From Cellvibrionaceae bacterium (lineage in GTDB: Bacteria > Pseudomonadota > Gammaproteobacteria > Pseudomonadales > Cellvibrionaceae): DNA of 64,000 nucleotides. This document shows positions 51,262 through 60,004 of the stretch, one piece after another. The notes below the pieces were generated by a model that made no database searches, was not told where the DNA came from, and saw only the letters and a program-made list of their open reading frames with translations. The stretch is from assembly GCA_002707785.1 (NCBI GenBank), contig PANW01000084.1:1-64000 (forward strand), given 5' to 3'. Position numbers and translations under genes: made by a program. Every line of letters starts with the position of its first letter. Position 1 is the stretch's first letter.

Positions 51262-52782
51262 TTACTGAGCCCGTTCATTGAGAAAAAGCTGGGTCACGTC
51301 GTGCTTACTGATTTTCATCGACGGTGTGCGTGGCATTTCAGGCAGTATTTTAAAGGCGACGGGTATCTGATATGACGTTAGGTGTTCACGTAAATATAGC
51401 TTTAAGTCATCCAAATTGATGTCGCTGAATCCTGGTTGAAGCTGAATGGCTGCAACCGGCACCGCACCAAGGCGTTGGTCAGGAATGCCCACCACGCAGG
51501 CGTACTTGATAGCCTCGTGCTTACGTAAAATGGTGACGACATCGGCTGGGATGATTTTGAAACCACCGCGAATAATAGCGTCGTCAGAGCGACCGCGAAT
51601 ATACAAAAAGCCATCTTCATCGATTTCGGCGAGATCTGTCGTCCGGGTCCAGTCACTGTGTCCAATTTGTGAGGTTTTGACTTCAAGCAGGCCAGGAGTG
51701 CTATGGGATAACTCTTCTCCGCTGTCCGGATCCACGATGCGCATTTCAACGCCAGGCTGTACGCGGCCAACCGATCCGCGCTTAGTACTGCCAAATTTTC
51801 TGTGATCCTGAATGGTCCAGCCAGCAACGGCCCCAGCAAACTCAGTGGCTCCATAAGAGTCTAGAAGGGGAACGCCATATTTTGCTTCAAAGCTTTCGTG
51901 CAAATCCGAGGGCATGGGCGCACTGCCCATGCGTATGGCCAGCAAGCAGCTCAGATCTTCTTTGGGAACATCGGCATCGTAAATCATACGGATTGCAGTC
52001 GGTGGGAGTGCCACCAGCTTAGGCTGATAAGCTTGTAAAGTGCGACGCATTTCATCAACGCTGAATTTCTCCAGAATGACGATGGGGCGGGCGGAAGTTA
52101 TGGCTGCCATTGCCGCGTACATACCGCCAATATGAACTAATGGGGTGGTGAGTACTGCGGGTGTTGATTTGAGTGCTACTTCATCCTGTTCATTATGGCT
52201 GCTGTAGTGACCGGGTACGCCCATCAGCGAAATGGCAAAGCTTTTATAGGGTAATTTGATTCGTTTGGCGGGACCGGTGGTGCCACTGGTGAGCATCAAT
52301 ATGCAGGTGTCAGGTAGAGGCTCGTGATGATTTTGCCCTGTAGGTTGTTGGTGGCCGTTGATCGCCTCGACACTCAGGGTTTCCTGCTGGGAAATCTGAA
52401 ACAGTGCGGCACCGGTTTCGGCTGCGGCTTGCTGAATAGCAGGCTGCGCCCAGTCGTCGGTATCTGCAACTAGAACAGGCAGGTTCAGTTTTTTGATGTC
52501 GGCCGCAACTTTCTCGGGGCTCTGGAACGGATTGATGCTCACAACACAGCGGCGCGATGACAGCAGTTGCATCACGCAGGCCACATGAGCTGGGCGGTTG
52601 CGGAGCAATACGCCGATAGGTGCACCTTGTTTTTGTCCGGCGGACAGTAAAAGGGATTCCAACTGTGCCATGGTGCTACTGACATCTTTCCAGGAGTACC
52701 AAGTGCCTTTGAATTCCAGGGCGTTAGCCGGCGGTGAAAGCTGTACGACAGTGGCGATTCGTTCGGTGAGTCCTGGTTGCAT
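51262..52782 (-). CDS. Acyl-CoA synthetase (AMP-forming)
   Basis: 506 aa. Motifs are intact: LMLTSGTTGPAKRIKLP (P-loop), DSYGATEFAGAVAGW, TTDLAEIDEDGFLYIRGRSD, and the C-terminal catalytic Lys in PRTPSMKISK. First gene of the long minus-strand operon down to the isomerase-like gene. Operator-like repeat 52855-52879 lies 73 bases upstream. It probably activates the acid formed from the island's substrate. Confidence 0.93.
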   Translation of the reverse strand: MQPGLTERIATVVQLSPPANALEFKGTWYSWKDVSSTMAQLESLLLSAGQKQGAPIGVLLRNRPAHVACVMQLLSSRRCVVSINPFQSPEKVAADIKKLNLPVLVADTDDWAQPAIQQAAAETGAALFQISQQETLSVEAINGHQQPTGQNHHEPLPDTCILMLTSGTTGPAKRIKLPYKSFAISLMGVPGHYSSHNEQDEVALKSTPAVLTTPLVHIGGMYAAMAAITSARPIVILEKFSVDEMRRTLQAYQPKLVALPPTAIRMIYDADVPKEDLSCLLAIRMGSAPMPSDLHESFEAKYGVPLLDSYGATEFAGAVAGWTIQDHRKFGSTKRGSVGRVQPGVEMRIVDPDSGEELSHSTPGLLEVKTSQIGHSDWTRTTDLAEIDEDGFLYIRGRSDDAIIRGGFKIIPADVVTILRKHEAIKYACVVGIPDQRLGAVPVAAIQLQPGFSDINLDDLKLYLREHLTSYQIPVAFKILPEMPRTPSMKISKHDVTQLFLNERAQ

Positions 52783-52854
52783 CTATTTATACCTTTTAAT
52801 TTGTAACCTGGCTGGTGCTTCAGGTGGCGTAATCTACCCTTATCTAATTGTATG

Positions 52855-52879
52855 AATCATATCAATTAGATATATGATT
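52855..52879. promoter_or_regulatory. Operator-like repeat in front of the isomerase operon
   Basis: AATTAGATATATGATT at 52864-52879 fits AATTAT-N4-ATGATT with one change, and an extra AATCAT (52855-52860) makes a wider AATCATAT-N9-ATATGATT-like symmetry. Between the ligase operon (minus) and the GntR gene (plus). Confidence 0.6.
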
Positions 52880-53069
52880 ATCAACTGTGTGAGGTATCTC
52901 AGGGTTTGCGGTCTGGAGGCAGTTCAACCTTTAGGGGTTGTTGGCCGAAAAAGGGGTTTGCTGCATAATCAATATAGTGATATTAATGATTTATACAAAT
53001 AGAAGGAGCGCTGTAACTAATGCATAAGTGGCATTTTGATGGCTCAGTCATTGGCAATATAGAGTGGAT

Positions 53070-53873
53070 ATGATCGATATAAGTGACGTGACAAAGAAAT
53101 CTGGCCGCTCCGGTGGGGTGGTGGCGAATCGCCTGCGAGTCCCCAAGGCCTCGGAGATCCTTGCAAACCAGATCAAGCAGCAAATTGTGCAGGGCGATTT
53201 GTGTGATGGCGACCATTTGCCGGCAGAATCAAATTTGATGCAACAATTCGATGTGTCACGCCCAACCATTCGCGAAGCTTATCGTATTTTGGAGGCGGAA
53301 CAATTGGTGACTGTGGCTCGGGGCGCTAAAGGCGGGGCTATAGTGCACGTACCAACGTCTCAGCTGATTACGGATTATGCATTACTGGTGTTGCAGTCTG
53401 AAAGAGCGACTGTGAATGAGGTCTATCAAGCCAGAAATGCCTTCGAGCCGGCTTTGATTCGTTTGATTATATACAACAACCGTGATCAGGCTGTGTCGGT
53501 TCTGACGGAGGCCATTAAAGAGGAGGAGGCCAGTGTGTCTGAGCCGAAGGCCTTTGCTAAAGCGTTAGCTGGATTTCATCATGCCCTAATAGAGTTGTCA
53601 GGTAATCGCCCGATGGCTCATTTGTACGGTTGTATTAACGAAGTGATTGAGCGTCATCAGGCAATGGTGGTGACGCTTCGTCATCATGGTGTTGTCAAGG
53701 GTGATGAGCCGGTCTCTCCAGGTTTGAACTCCCATAGAAAGTTGGTTCGGCTGATTGGTAAAGGCATGGTAGACGAAGCTGAGAGCCATTGGCGGCAACA
53801 CAATGAGATGGCTTATGAAGCGTGGATTACAGGGTTCGAGGCAACGACAGTATTGGAAATTATGTCAGAATAG
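53070..53873 (+). CDS. GntR-family (FadR/FCD) regulator
   Basis: 267 aa from ATG 53070 (a GTG at 53064 is in frame). Winged helix ASEILANQIKQQIVQGDLCD, then AESNLMQQFDVSRPTIREAY, then an FCD helical domain (~110-240) with possible metal or acid ligands (ALAGFHHALIELSGN; LNSHRKLVRLI). It diverges from the ligase-isomerase operon and probably senses an acyl-CoA or acid of the pathway. Confidence 0.92.
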   Translation: MIDISDVTKKSGRSGGVVANRLRVPKASEILANQIKQQIVQGDLCDGDHLPAESNLMQQFDVSRPTIREAYRILEAEQLVTVARGAKGGAIVHVPTSQLITDYALLVLQSERATVNEVYQARNAFEPALIRLIIYNNRDQAVSVLTEAIKEEEASVSEPKAFAKALAGFHHALIELSGNRPMAHLYGCINEVIERHQAMVVTLRHHGVVKGDEPVSPGLNSHRKLVRLIGKGMVDEAESHWRQHNEMAYEAWITGFEATTVLEIMSE

Positions 53874-53902
53874 ATATCATCTTTTGATAGAGTAATCATC
53901 TT

Positions 53903-54610
53903 ATGCCGGATTTTACTGACTTTGAGCGTAACCCGAATGAATCGCCTCCTGCGCTTCAAAAAACGCCCAGTATCCGAAAGGTGCAAAAGCCGGATGCTAT
54001 GAGGCGTGTGCCTCAACAATTGCGTTCGCGGCGGATGGTTAATGCGATTGTTGATGCTGCGGGTCAAATCTTGCGGCAGCAAGGGCGTGAAGGTTTATCA
54101 ACTACCTCTCTGGAGGTGGTCTCAGGCGTAACTAAAGGCTCTATCTATCAGTATTTCCCCAATTTGGATGCTGTGGTGGCAGAAGTTTTTCACGATGTAA
54201 TCCGCCAGAGGATGGCAGAGTGGAGTGCCGCCCAGATCACGGAATTTGAAAAAGCGGCTGATGTAGTGACGCTGGTGGTGGATTCTGCTCTGGGGTTGCA
54301 CGGTGAACTGTTGGCATTGGACCGGGTGTTTTACTGTTCGTACAGCGGCTTTTACGACTTGTGGCAGGCGTTTGATGAGACCCAGCAGCGACACAATGCC
54401 AGCATGTTGTTTTTAAAGCAGAACCTAGAGCAGTGTGTTGACTTCCCGATAGGGTTGGATGCTCGGATGGCGGCCTATGCCCTGGGCCGCTCCGTAGAAT
54501 TAACGACCTACGCCATGCTCAGGGATGACCCCGATTTTTTAACGCGCCCCGAACTCCGAAATATTTTGATCCGCATAGGCTGTGCAATTACTGAGCGGCA
54601 TGAGCCCTGA
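53903..54610 (+). CDS. TetR-family regulator
   Basis: 235 aa with a ~40-residue N-terminal extension, then the helix-turn-helix GLSTTSLEVVSGVTKGSIYQ followed by YFPNLDAVVAEV. Thirty bases after the GntR gene, so co-transcribed. Third TetR in the window and another candidate for the shared operator, with the P450 at 54800 downstream. Confidence 0.92.
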   Translation: MPDFTDFERNPNESPPALQKTPSIRKVQKPDAMRRVPQQLRSRRMVNAIVDAAGQILRQQGREGLSTTSLEVVSGVTKGSIYQYFPNLDAVVAEVFHDVIRQRMAEWSAAQITEFEKAADVVTLVVDSALGLHGELLALDRVFYCSYSGFYDLWQAFDETQQRHNASMLFLKQNLEQCVDFPIGLDARMAAYALGRSVELTTYAMLRDDPDFLTRPELRNILIRIGCAITERHEP

Positions 54611-54799
54611 TCAGAGGCAGGAAAAATACTGAACATAAATCTGAATCGCAGGTAGTTTAAGCTGGAATAATCTTTTAAAAACAACGGGTTGCATAAATCT
54701 ATTCTGGATTAAAACGCGACCCAGATCTTCTGGATTGCAAGCCTTTAACTGCTCAATAATGATTGTGACAATTGATTTGCTAGATTATTGGAGTTGACC

Positions 54800-56017
54800 A
54801 TGCTTGCAGGAATCCCTTTGGCCGGTAGGCCTTCCCACGTCCCCGCTGAATTAGAGCGCGATTTTAATATTTATAATGTGAATACACTAAATGAAGATTG
54901 GCAGCTTAAACTGAAAGAGCTAGTTCACGGAGAGGGTATCCCCGACGTCTTCTGGACCCCTCATAATAGTGGTCACTGGGTGGCAGGGCGAGCGGCTATC
55001 GCTAAAGAAGTCTTGAGTAACGCCGAGCATTTTTCATCGCGCTCCATTGTTGTCATTCCAGAGATGAACCCCAACCCACCGTTTGCCCCCTTGCAAATTG
55101 ATCCACCCGATCATGCGGCCTATCGCGCAATTTTGGCGCCAGCTATGACGCCCAAGGCTGTGCAGGCGCTGGGCGAGCGTGCTCGCGAGATGGCTATCGA
55201 ATTGATCGAAGGCTTTAAGGCAAAAGGTGAGTGTGAGTTTGTTGGCGATTTTGCGACCTGGTTGCCCATTGCCATTTTTATGCAGATGGTGGATTTACCC
55301 CTGGAAGATCGCCCAATGTTGTTAGGGATTGCGGACTCACTTGTGAGAGCCACATCTCCTGAAGAGCAGATGGACGGTCATATTCGTCTACATCAATACT
55401 CCATGCAGAAAATACAGGAGCGTAGAGCTAATCCCGGTAATGACATGATTACCACTCTGACCAAAGCCACGATTAAGGGCGAGCCAGTGCCAGATGAGAC
55501 CTCATTGGGTATGCTGAACTTATTGTTGACCGCAGGTTTGGACACCGTCGCCAATATGATGGGGTTCTTTGCGCTCTTTTTGGCCAACAATCCAGAGTAC
55601 CGCCAGCGTTTGATTGATGACCCAAAATCCATCACGCCTGCCATTGAAGAGCTGTTACGCCGTCATCCGATTGCCAACCTCGCCCGAGAGGTCAAAGTGG
55701 ACTGCGAGCTTGGCGGTGCCCACTTGAAAAAAGGAGAGCGTATCTTAGTGCCTGCTATCGCTTACGGTCTAGATGAGCGCCAGTTTGATAATCCTGAGCA
55801 TGTGGACTTCGATCGCGCTAACAAAATACATGAAGCTTTTGGTGATGGTGTCCACCGCTGTATGGGTTCTATGTTGGCGCGTGTGGAGCTGAGAGTGTTC
55901 CTGGAAGAGTGGTTGAAACGAATTCCGAACTTCACCGTGAAGAAAGGTGCAGATATCCAGGTTACATCTGCTTCCGTGGCGGGTATTCGAGAGCTTTATC
56001 TGGTGTGGGACACCTGA
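54800..56017 (+). CDS. Cytochrome P450
   Basis: 405 aa from ATG 54800 (GGAG six bases upstream; a TTG at 54788 is in frame). I-helix AGLDT (245-249), ExxR at 284-287, heme loop EAFGDGVHRCMGSMLAR with Cys354, all intact. Length is normal, and the fused DUF3237 of the other P450 is absent. Class I bacterial type, so it needs a ferredoxin such as those at 31955 or 37965. ATTGTGACAATT at 54762-54773 resembles the ATTGTGTCAATT over the other P450's promoter. Probable terminal or allylic hydroxylation. Confidence 0.94.
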   Translation: MLAGIPLAGRPSHVPAELERDFNIYNVNTLNEDWQLKLKELVHGEGIPDVFWTPHNSGHWVAGRAAIAKEVLSNAEHFSSRSIVVIPEMNPNPPFAPLQIDPPDHAAYRAILAPAMTPKAVQALGERAREMAIELIEGFKAKGECEFVGDFATWLPIAIFMQMVDLPLEDRPMLLGIADSLVRATSPEEQMDGHIRLHQYSMQKIQERRANPGNDMITTLTKATIKGEPVPDETSLGMLNLLLTAGLDTVANMMGFFALFLANNPEYRQRLIDDPKSITPAIEELLRRHPIANLAREVKVDCELGGAHLKKGERILVPAIAYGLDERQFDNPEHVDFDRANKIHEAFGDGVHRCMGSMLARVELRVFLEEWLKRIPNFTVKKGADIQVTSASVAGIRELYLVWDT

Positions 56018-56062
56018 GATTGACATCAAGGTAGGTGAGCTGGGGGATATCTAAAACAGTAT

Positions 56063-56078
56063 AATTGTATTGATGATT
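56063..56078. promoter_or_regulatory. Operator-like site AATTGT-N4-ATGATT
   Basis: AATTGTATTGATGATT, one to two changes from consensus, 165 bases before the amidohydrolase start. Confidence 0.55.
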
Positions 56079-56243
56079 TATATGTATATGTGTACTATAG
56101 TAGGTATAACCGTTTCATAGGCAGTATACGAAAAGCTGGGCACACAGAGCCAAGAAGGGCCAGCCTTTGCTTTTCGTCTATCCTCTGTTTGAGGTAATAA
56201 CTGCTTAACCGTGGCTGCCTTGTCACCTCACTGGAGAGATACC

Positions 56244-57341
56244 ATGACAAACTTCATTTTTAGTGCCGATTCGCATATTAGAGAACCTTACGATCTGTTT
56301 ACTAAAGCGATGCCCGAGCATCTGAAGCAGTACGCCATCAATGCCATCAAAAACGACAACTACATTGATAACCGTATTGGCGAAACCGTTTGCATGCGTA
56401 TTCCGATGGACTGGGGTAAGGATGGCTCTCAGGTAACGGATGAGCGCTATGGTTCTAATAATTTAGATCTGCGTAAAATTGATATGGAAAAGGACGGTAT
56501 TGACGCCGAACTGTTGTTCCCATCCCTAGGCTTGATCAACTATCTTATTGAAGATGCAGAAGCAGAATTGATCTCGGCTAGAGCCTACAATGACTGGTTG
56601 TTTGAACACGTTAAAGAGCATTTGGAAACTTTCGTGCCTGCTGCCATCATACCAGTGCGCGATCTCAATAATGCTTTGGCAGAACTGAAACGCATTGATG
56701 AAATGGGCTACACCACGGCTATGCTACCTGTTGTACCGTGCGATGGAATTCCTCGTTACAATGAAGCGGTATGGGATCCAATTTTTGCCTATGCCGAAGA
56801 GAAGAAAATTCCTCTGATTATGCACACAGGTACCGGTAAAGTTGATATTCGTGCAGCTCGCGGCCCCGGCGGTGCCTTGATCAACTACACTCGTCAAATG
56901 GAAGATGGTACTAACGCCATCATGTACTTGGTTGGTGGTGGTGTGCTGGATCGTCATCCAGGTGCGAAAGTGGTATTTGCCGAGTGCGGTGCTTCCTGGT
57001 TAGTTGGATTGGGTGAGCGCATGGATGAAGTCTACGAAGGTCACAGTCACTTCATTAAACCAAAATTGTCACGCATGCCGAGCCAGATTGTGCGCGAGCA
57101 AATCGTTTGTGCGTTCCAGAATGACCGAAATTGTGTGGTCAACCGCGAGGCTATGGGGCTGGAAACCATGATTTGGGCATCGGATTACCCGCATAAAGAA
57201 GGTACTTTCCCTCACTCGAAAGAGGTTGTTGAAAAGTTGTTCGATGGCGTTGAAATCAGTGAGCAAGAAAAAGCTGCCATTTTGGGCGGTACAGCGGCTA
57301 AGCTTTTCCGCCTGAGCAACTCAAAACTGAAGGCCGCCTAA
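56244..57341 (+). CDS. Amidohydrolase family 2 (ACMSD-like) protein
   Basis: 365 aa from ATG 56244 (GGAGAG upstream). The first metal motif reads FSADSHIREP instead of HxH, followed by the His in PLIMHTGTG and the Asp in WASDYPHKEGTFPHS, the set used by amidohydrolase_2 members that decarboxylate or cleave C-C bonds. Paralogues are the broken copy just downstream (57548-58425) and the minus-strand gene at 58638. Operator-like site 56063-56078 lies upstream, so it belongs to the regulon. The reaction is unknown. Confidence 0.9.
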   Translation: MTNFIFSADSHIREPYDLFTKAMPEHLKQYAINAIKNDNYIDNRIGETVCMRIPMDWGKDGSQVTDERYGSNNLDLRKIDMEKDGIDAELLFPSLGLINYLIEDAEAELISARAYNDWLFEHVKEHLETFVPAAIIPVRDLNNALAELKRIDEMGYTTAMLPVVPCDGIPRYNEAVWDPIFAYAEEKKIPLIMHTGTGKVDIRAARGPGGALINYTRQMEDGTNAIMYLVGGGVLDRHPGAKVVFAECGASWLVGLGERMDEVYEGHSHFIKPKLSRMPSQIVREQIVCAFQNDRNCVVNREAMGLETMIWASDYPHKEGTFPHSKEVVEKLFDGVEISEQEKAAILGGTAAKLFRLSNSKLKAA

Positions 57342-57547
57342 ATTATTTACAGTAATGTGTTAAAGTCACTTTAACTACACTTGGACAGCAGCTCCCGGCA
57401 TTGGAGCTTGCTGTTCAGGGCTCTCCAACTATTCTCGTTATACCTCGGCCTCAATTTCACTTCTATTGATTCCTCCATGCGTAGCTCTTTTGTTTTGAGT
57501 AGACATCGCTTTGCGCGACTGCCTGACTGCCCTCTTGGAGAGATACC

Positions 57548-58425
57548 ATGACAAATTTCGTTTTTAGTGCCGATTCGCACATTAGAGAGTCGTACGACCT
57601 GTTCATCAAGGAAATGCCTGAGCATCTGAAGCAATATACGATCAATGCAGTAAAAAAATGATAACTACATTGATAATCGCATTGGCGAGACGATCTTTAT
57701 TCGCATTGCCATGGATTGGGGTAAAAACGGCTCTCAGGTAAACGATGAGCGCTATGGTTCCAACAATCTTGATCTGCGCAAGGTGGATATGGCAAAAGAT
57801 GGTATTGATGCCGAATTACTGCTCCCTTCAATGGGGTTGATTAATTACCAGGTCGAAGATACCGAGGCTGAACTGATCTCTGCCAAAGCTTATAACGACT
57901 GGCTGTTCGAGCATGTAAAAGACCATCTGGATACCATTGTGCCAGTACGGGACATGAATAATGCGGTCGCCGAGCTCAAGCGCATTGATGAAATGGGCTA
58001 TGCTACGGCCATGTTGCCGGTGGTGGTGTGCTGGATCGTAACCCGAGCGTTAAAGTGGTGTTACTGAGTGTGGCTCCGCCTGGTTGGTGGGCTTGGGCGA
58101 GCGTATGGGTGGGGTGTATCTGGGGCACAGTCACTTCATCAATCGCAAGTTGTCGTGCATGCCAAGCCAGGTTGTACGTGAGCAGATTGTCTGTGCCCTC
58201 AAGAATGATCGTAACTGTGTGGCCAATCGCGAAACCATGGGTTTGGAAACCATGATCTGGGCATTCGATTACCCCCACAAGGAAGGTACATTTGCGCACT
58301 CGAAAGCTGTGATTCAGTAATTGTTTGACGGGGTTGAAATCAGTGAAAAGGATAAGGCAGCTATTCTGGGTGGTACCGCGGAGAAGCTGTTCCGTTTGAA
58401 AAATCCCGGAGTCAATGACGTCTAA
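57548..58425 (+). pseudogene. Broken tandem duplicate of the amidohydrolase
   Basis: It begins with the same GGAGAGATACC leader and MTNFVFSADSHIRESYDLF. The frame shifts near 57655 in an A-run (INAVKK then NDNYIDNRIGE), continues in frame to ATAMLPVV, then skips about 200 bases that in the intact gene encode the IMHTGTG metal segment, resuming at GGGVLDRNPSVKVV. A further frameshift near 58075 and a TAA at 58318 follow; the last recognisable residues are LFDGVEISEKDKAAILGG. A metal-binding His is deleted, so it cannot function. Confidence 0.93.
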
Positions 58426-58589
58426 ATCTTTCAGTTTTTGATATTAAATGTATCGAGTCTAACCTGTCTCGCGCTGTTGAAACCCTGCTTCCAGGGGTAT
58501 ATAGAGGTGTCGCAGGTTTTTTATTGCCTGAAAAATGAAGTTGGCGGTATCAGTAACGCTGTTGTGGGGGGGAGTGAAGCTCGAGATTA

Positions 58590-58612
58590 AACAGCCTGCC
58601 TGGCAGGCTGTT
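58590..58612 (-). terminator. Stem-loop ending the amidohydrolase
   Basis: AACAGCCTGCC and GGCAGGCTGTT form a near-perfect stem 26 bases beyond the stop of the minus-strand amidohydrolase, followed on that strand by TTTAAT. Confidence 0.7.
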
Positions 58613-58637
58613 GTTTCATGCTGGCTGGTCTGTTGCC

Positions 58638-59855
58638 TTAGACTGCAACTCCCAGTTGTTGTGCGCGTTCTGTTACTTTGTTTTGAAGGTTGGCTCGTTT
58701 GAAGAGTTTGGCGGCATTGCCACCCAGTACTGCTACAAAGTCCTCCATGGAAGCATCGTCGTTGACTTGCATCATGCGCTCAACCACTTTCATGGTGAAG
58801 GGAAAGGTGCCCTCGGAGTGGGGGTAGTCGCTGGCGAATAATAGCGCATCGATGCCGACACCTTTACGGGTTGCCACGGAACCGACATCATTTTGCAGAG
58901 CGCAGTGCACCTGGTCGCGAATAATCTGGCTTGGCATACGGCTCAGTTTTGGAAATATCACGGGCGCATGGCCTTCGTAAATTTCATCCATGCGCTCGGC
59001 CAGTCCCCAAAGCCAGCCGGCACTGTGTTCGGCAAACAAAATATGGGAACCGGGATTGCGATCCAGTACGCCACCGGCTACCAGTGCGGTAATGATATCA
59101 ACCGCATCGTTCATCTGGCGGGTGTAATTGTACATGCCGCTGCCAGGACCTTTCATGGCGCGAATGCCGACATTGCCCACGCCGGTATGGAATACCAGTG
59201 GTACATTGTTTTCGGCACCCAGGGCAAAGATAGGATCCCAGGCGGGATCATTGTAGTTGTCCATGCCCTCCCAGAGGCACAGTGCGGCATAGCCCATTTC
59301 GATGCAGCGTTTGGACTCTGCTAGTGCGTCTTCCAGATCGATACAGGGAATCATGGCGGTGGGAATTAGGCGATCGCCCAGTGGCTTGCAGTATTCGAAG
59401 GCCCAGTCGTTATAGATTTTGCAGGCTTCGCGCTGACCATCGCGATCGGGAATGCGCGGCAGTAACAGCCCCAGTGAGGGGAATACCAGCTCTGCGTCGA
59501 CGCCATCTCGGTCCATGTCTTCAGCGCGCAGCGTCAGATTCCGTGAGCCGCGGCGAGTGGTATCGACGGCGCAATCGCTCATGAAGTTGTCATTCTGGTC
59601 GGTGCAGGAACGATCTTCTCCCAGTAATTTTTCTTCTGCGGTGATACCGGTTTTGTGGTTGTGGAAATTTTTGCGCACCCGCAGGGCTTCAGCATCACCG
59701 ATTTTGGTGATGATGTACTTGCCGTCTTCGCTGGGGGCGCCAGAAATGGCCCACTGTTTCAAATCATCAGGCATGTTGCTGGTAAAAAGATCAGAGGGTT
59801 CTGAAATATGGGCGTCACAACTGAAAACAAAAGGACGCAGTCTGTTGTCGGGCAT
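58638..59855 (-). CDS. Amidohydrolase family 2 protein, long paralogue
   Basis: 405 aa, AGGAG before the ATG. Same motifs as 56244-57341: FSCDAHISEPSDLF, LVFHTGVGNVGIRAMKGPG, FAEHSAGWLWGLAERMDEIY, FASDYPHSEGTFPF, with a ~45-residue insertion near the N-terminus (KNFHNHKTGITAEEKLLGED). The insertion and opposite strand argue for an old duplication. Operator-like site 59945-59960 lies 90 bases upstream. Confidence 0.9.
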   Translation of the reverse strand: MPDNRLRPFVFSCDAHISEPSDLFTSNMPDDLKQWAISGAPSEDGKYIITKIGDAEALRVRKNFHNHKTGITAEEKLLGEDRSCTDQNDNFMSDCAVDTTRRGSRNLTLRAEDMDRDGVDAELVFPSLGLLLPRIPDRDGQREACKIYNDWAFEYCKPLGDRLIPTAMIPCIDLEDALAESKRCIEMGYAALCLWEGMDNYNDPAWDPIFALGAENNVPLVFHTGVGNVGIRAMKGPGSGMYNYTRQMNDAVDIITALVAGGVLDRNPGSHILFAEHSAGWLWGLAERMDEIYEGHAPVIFPKLSRMPSQIIRDQVHCALQNDVGSVATRKGVGIDALLFASDYPHSEGTFPFTMKVVERMMQVNDDASMEDFVAVLGGNAAKLFKRANLQNKVTERAQQLGVAV

Positions 59856-59944
59856 GGGTACTTCTCCTTTGCTGTATTTTGAACAGCTTTTTATATGAAT
59901 CGTTAAAAGAGTGTTTCAGTTTGTAGACCATGCCTTAACGGTTT

Positions 59945-59960
59945 AATTATTTATATGATT
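59945..59960. promoter_or_regulatory. Operator-like site AATTAT-N4-ATGATT
   Basis: AATTATTTATATGATT lies between the amidohydrolase (minus, start 59855) and the end of the dehydrogenase operon. Confidence 0.65.
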
Positions 59961-60004
59961 TAGATCAATAGGTTGATGTTCCTTTGTGGGCCATATTTGA
60001 TCGG

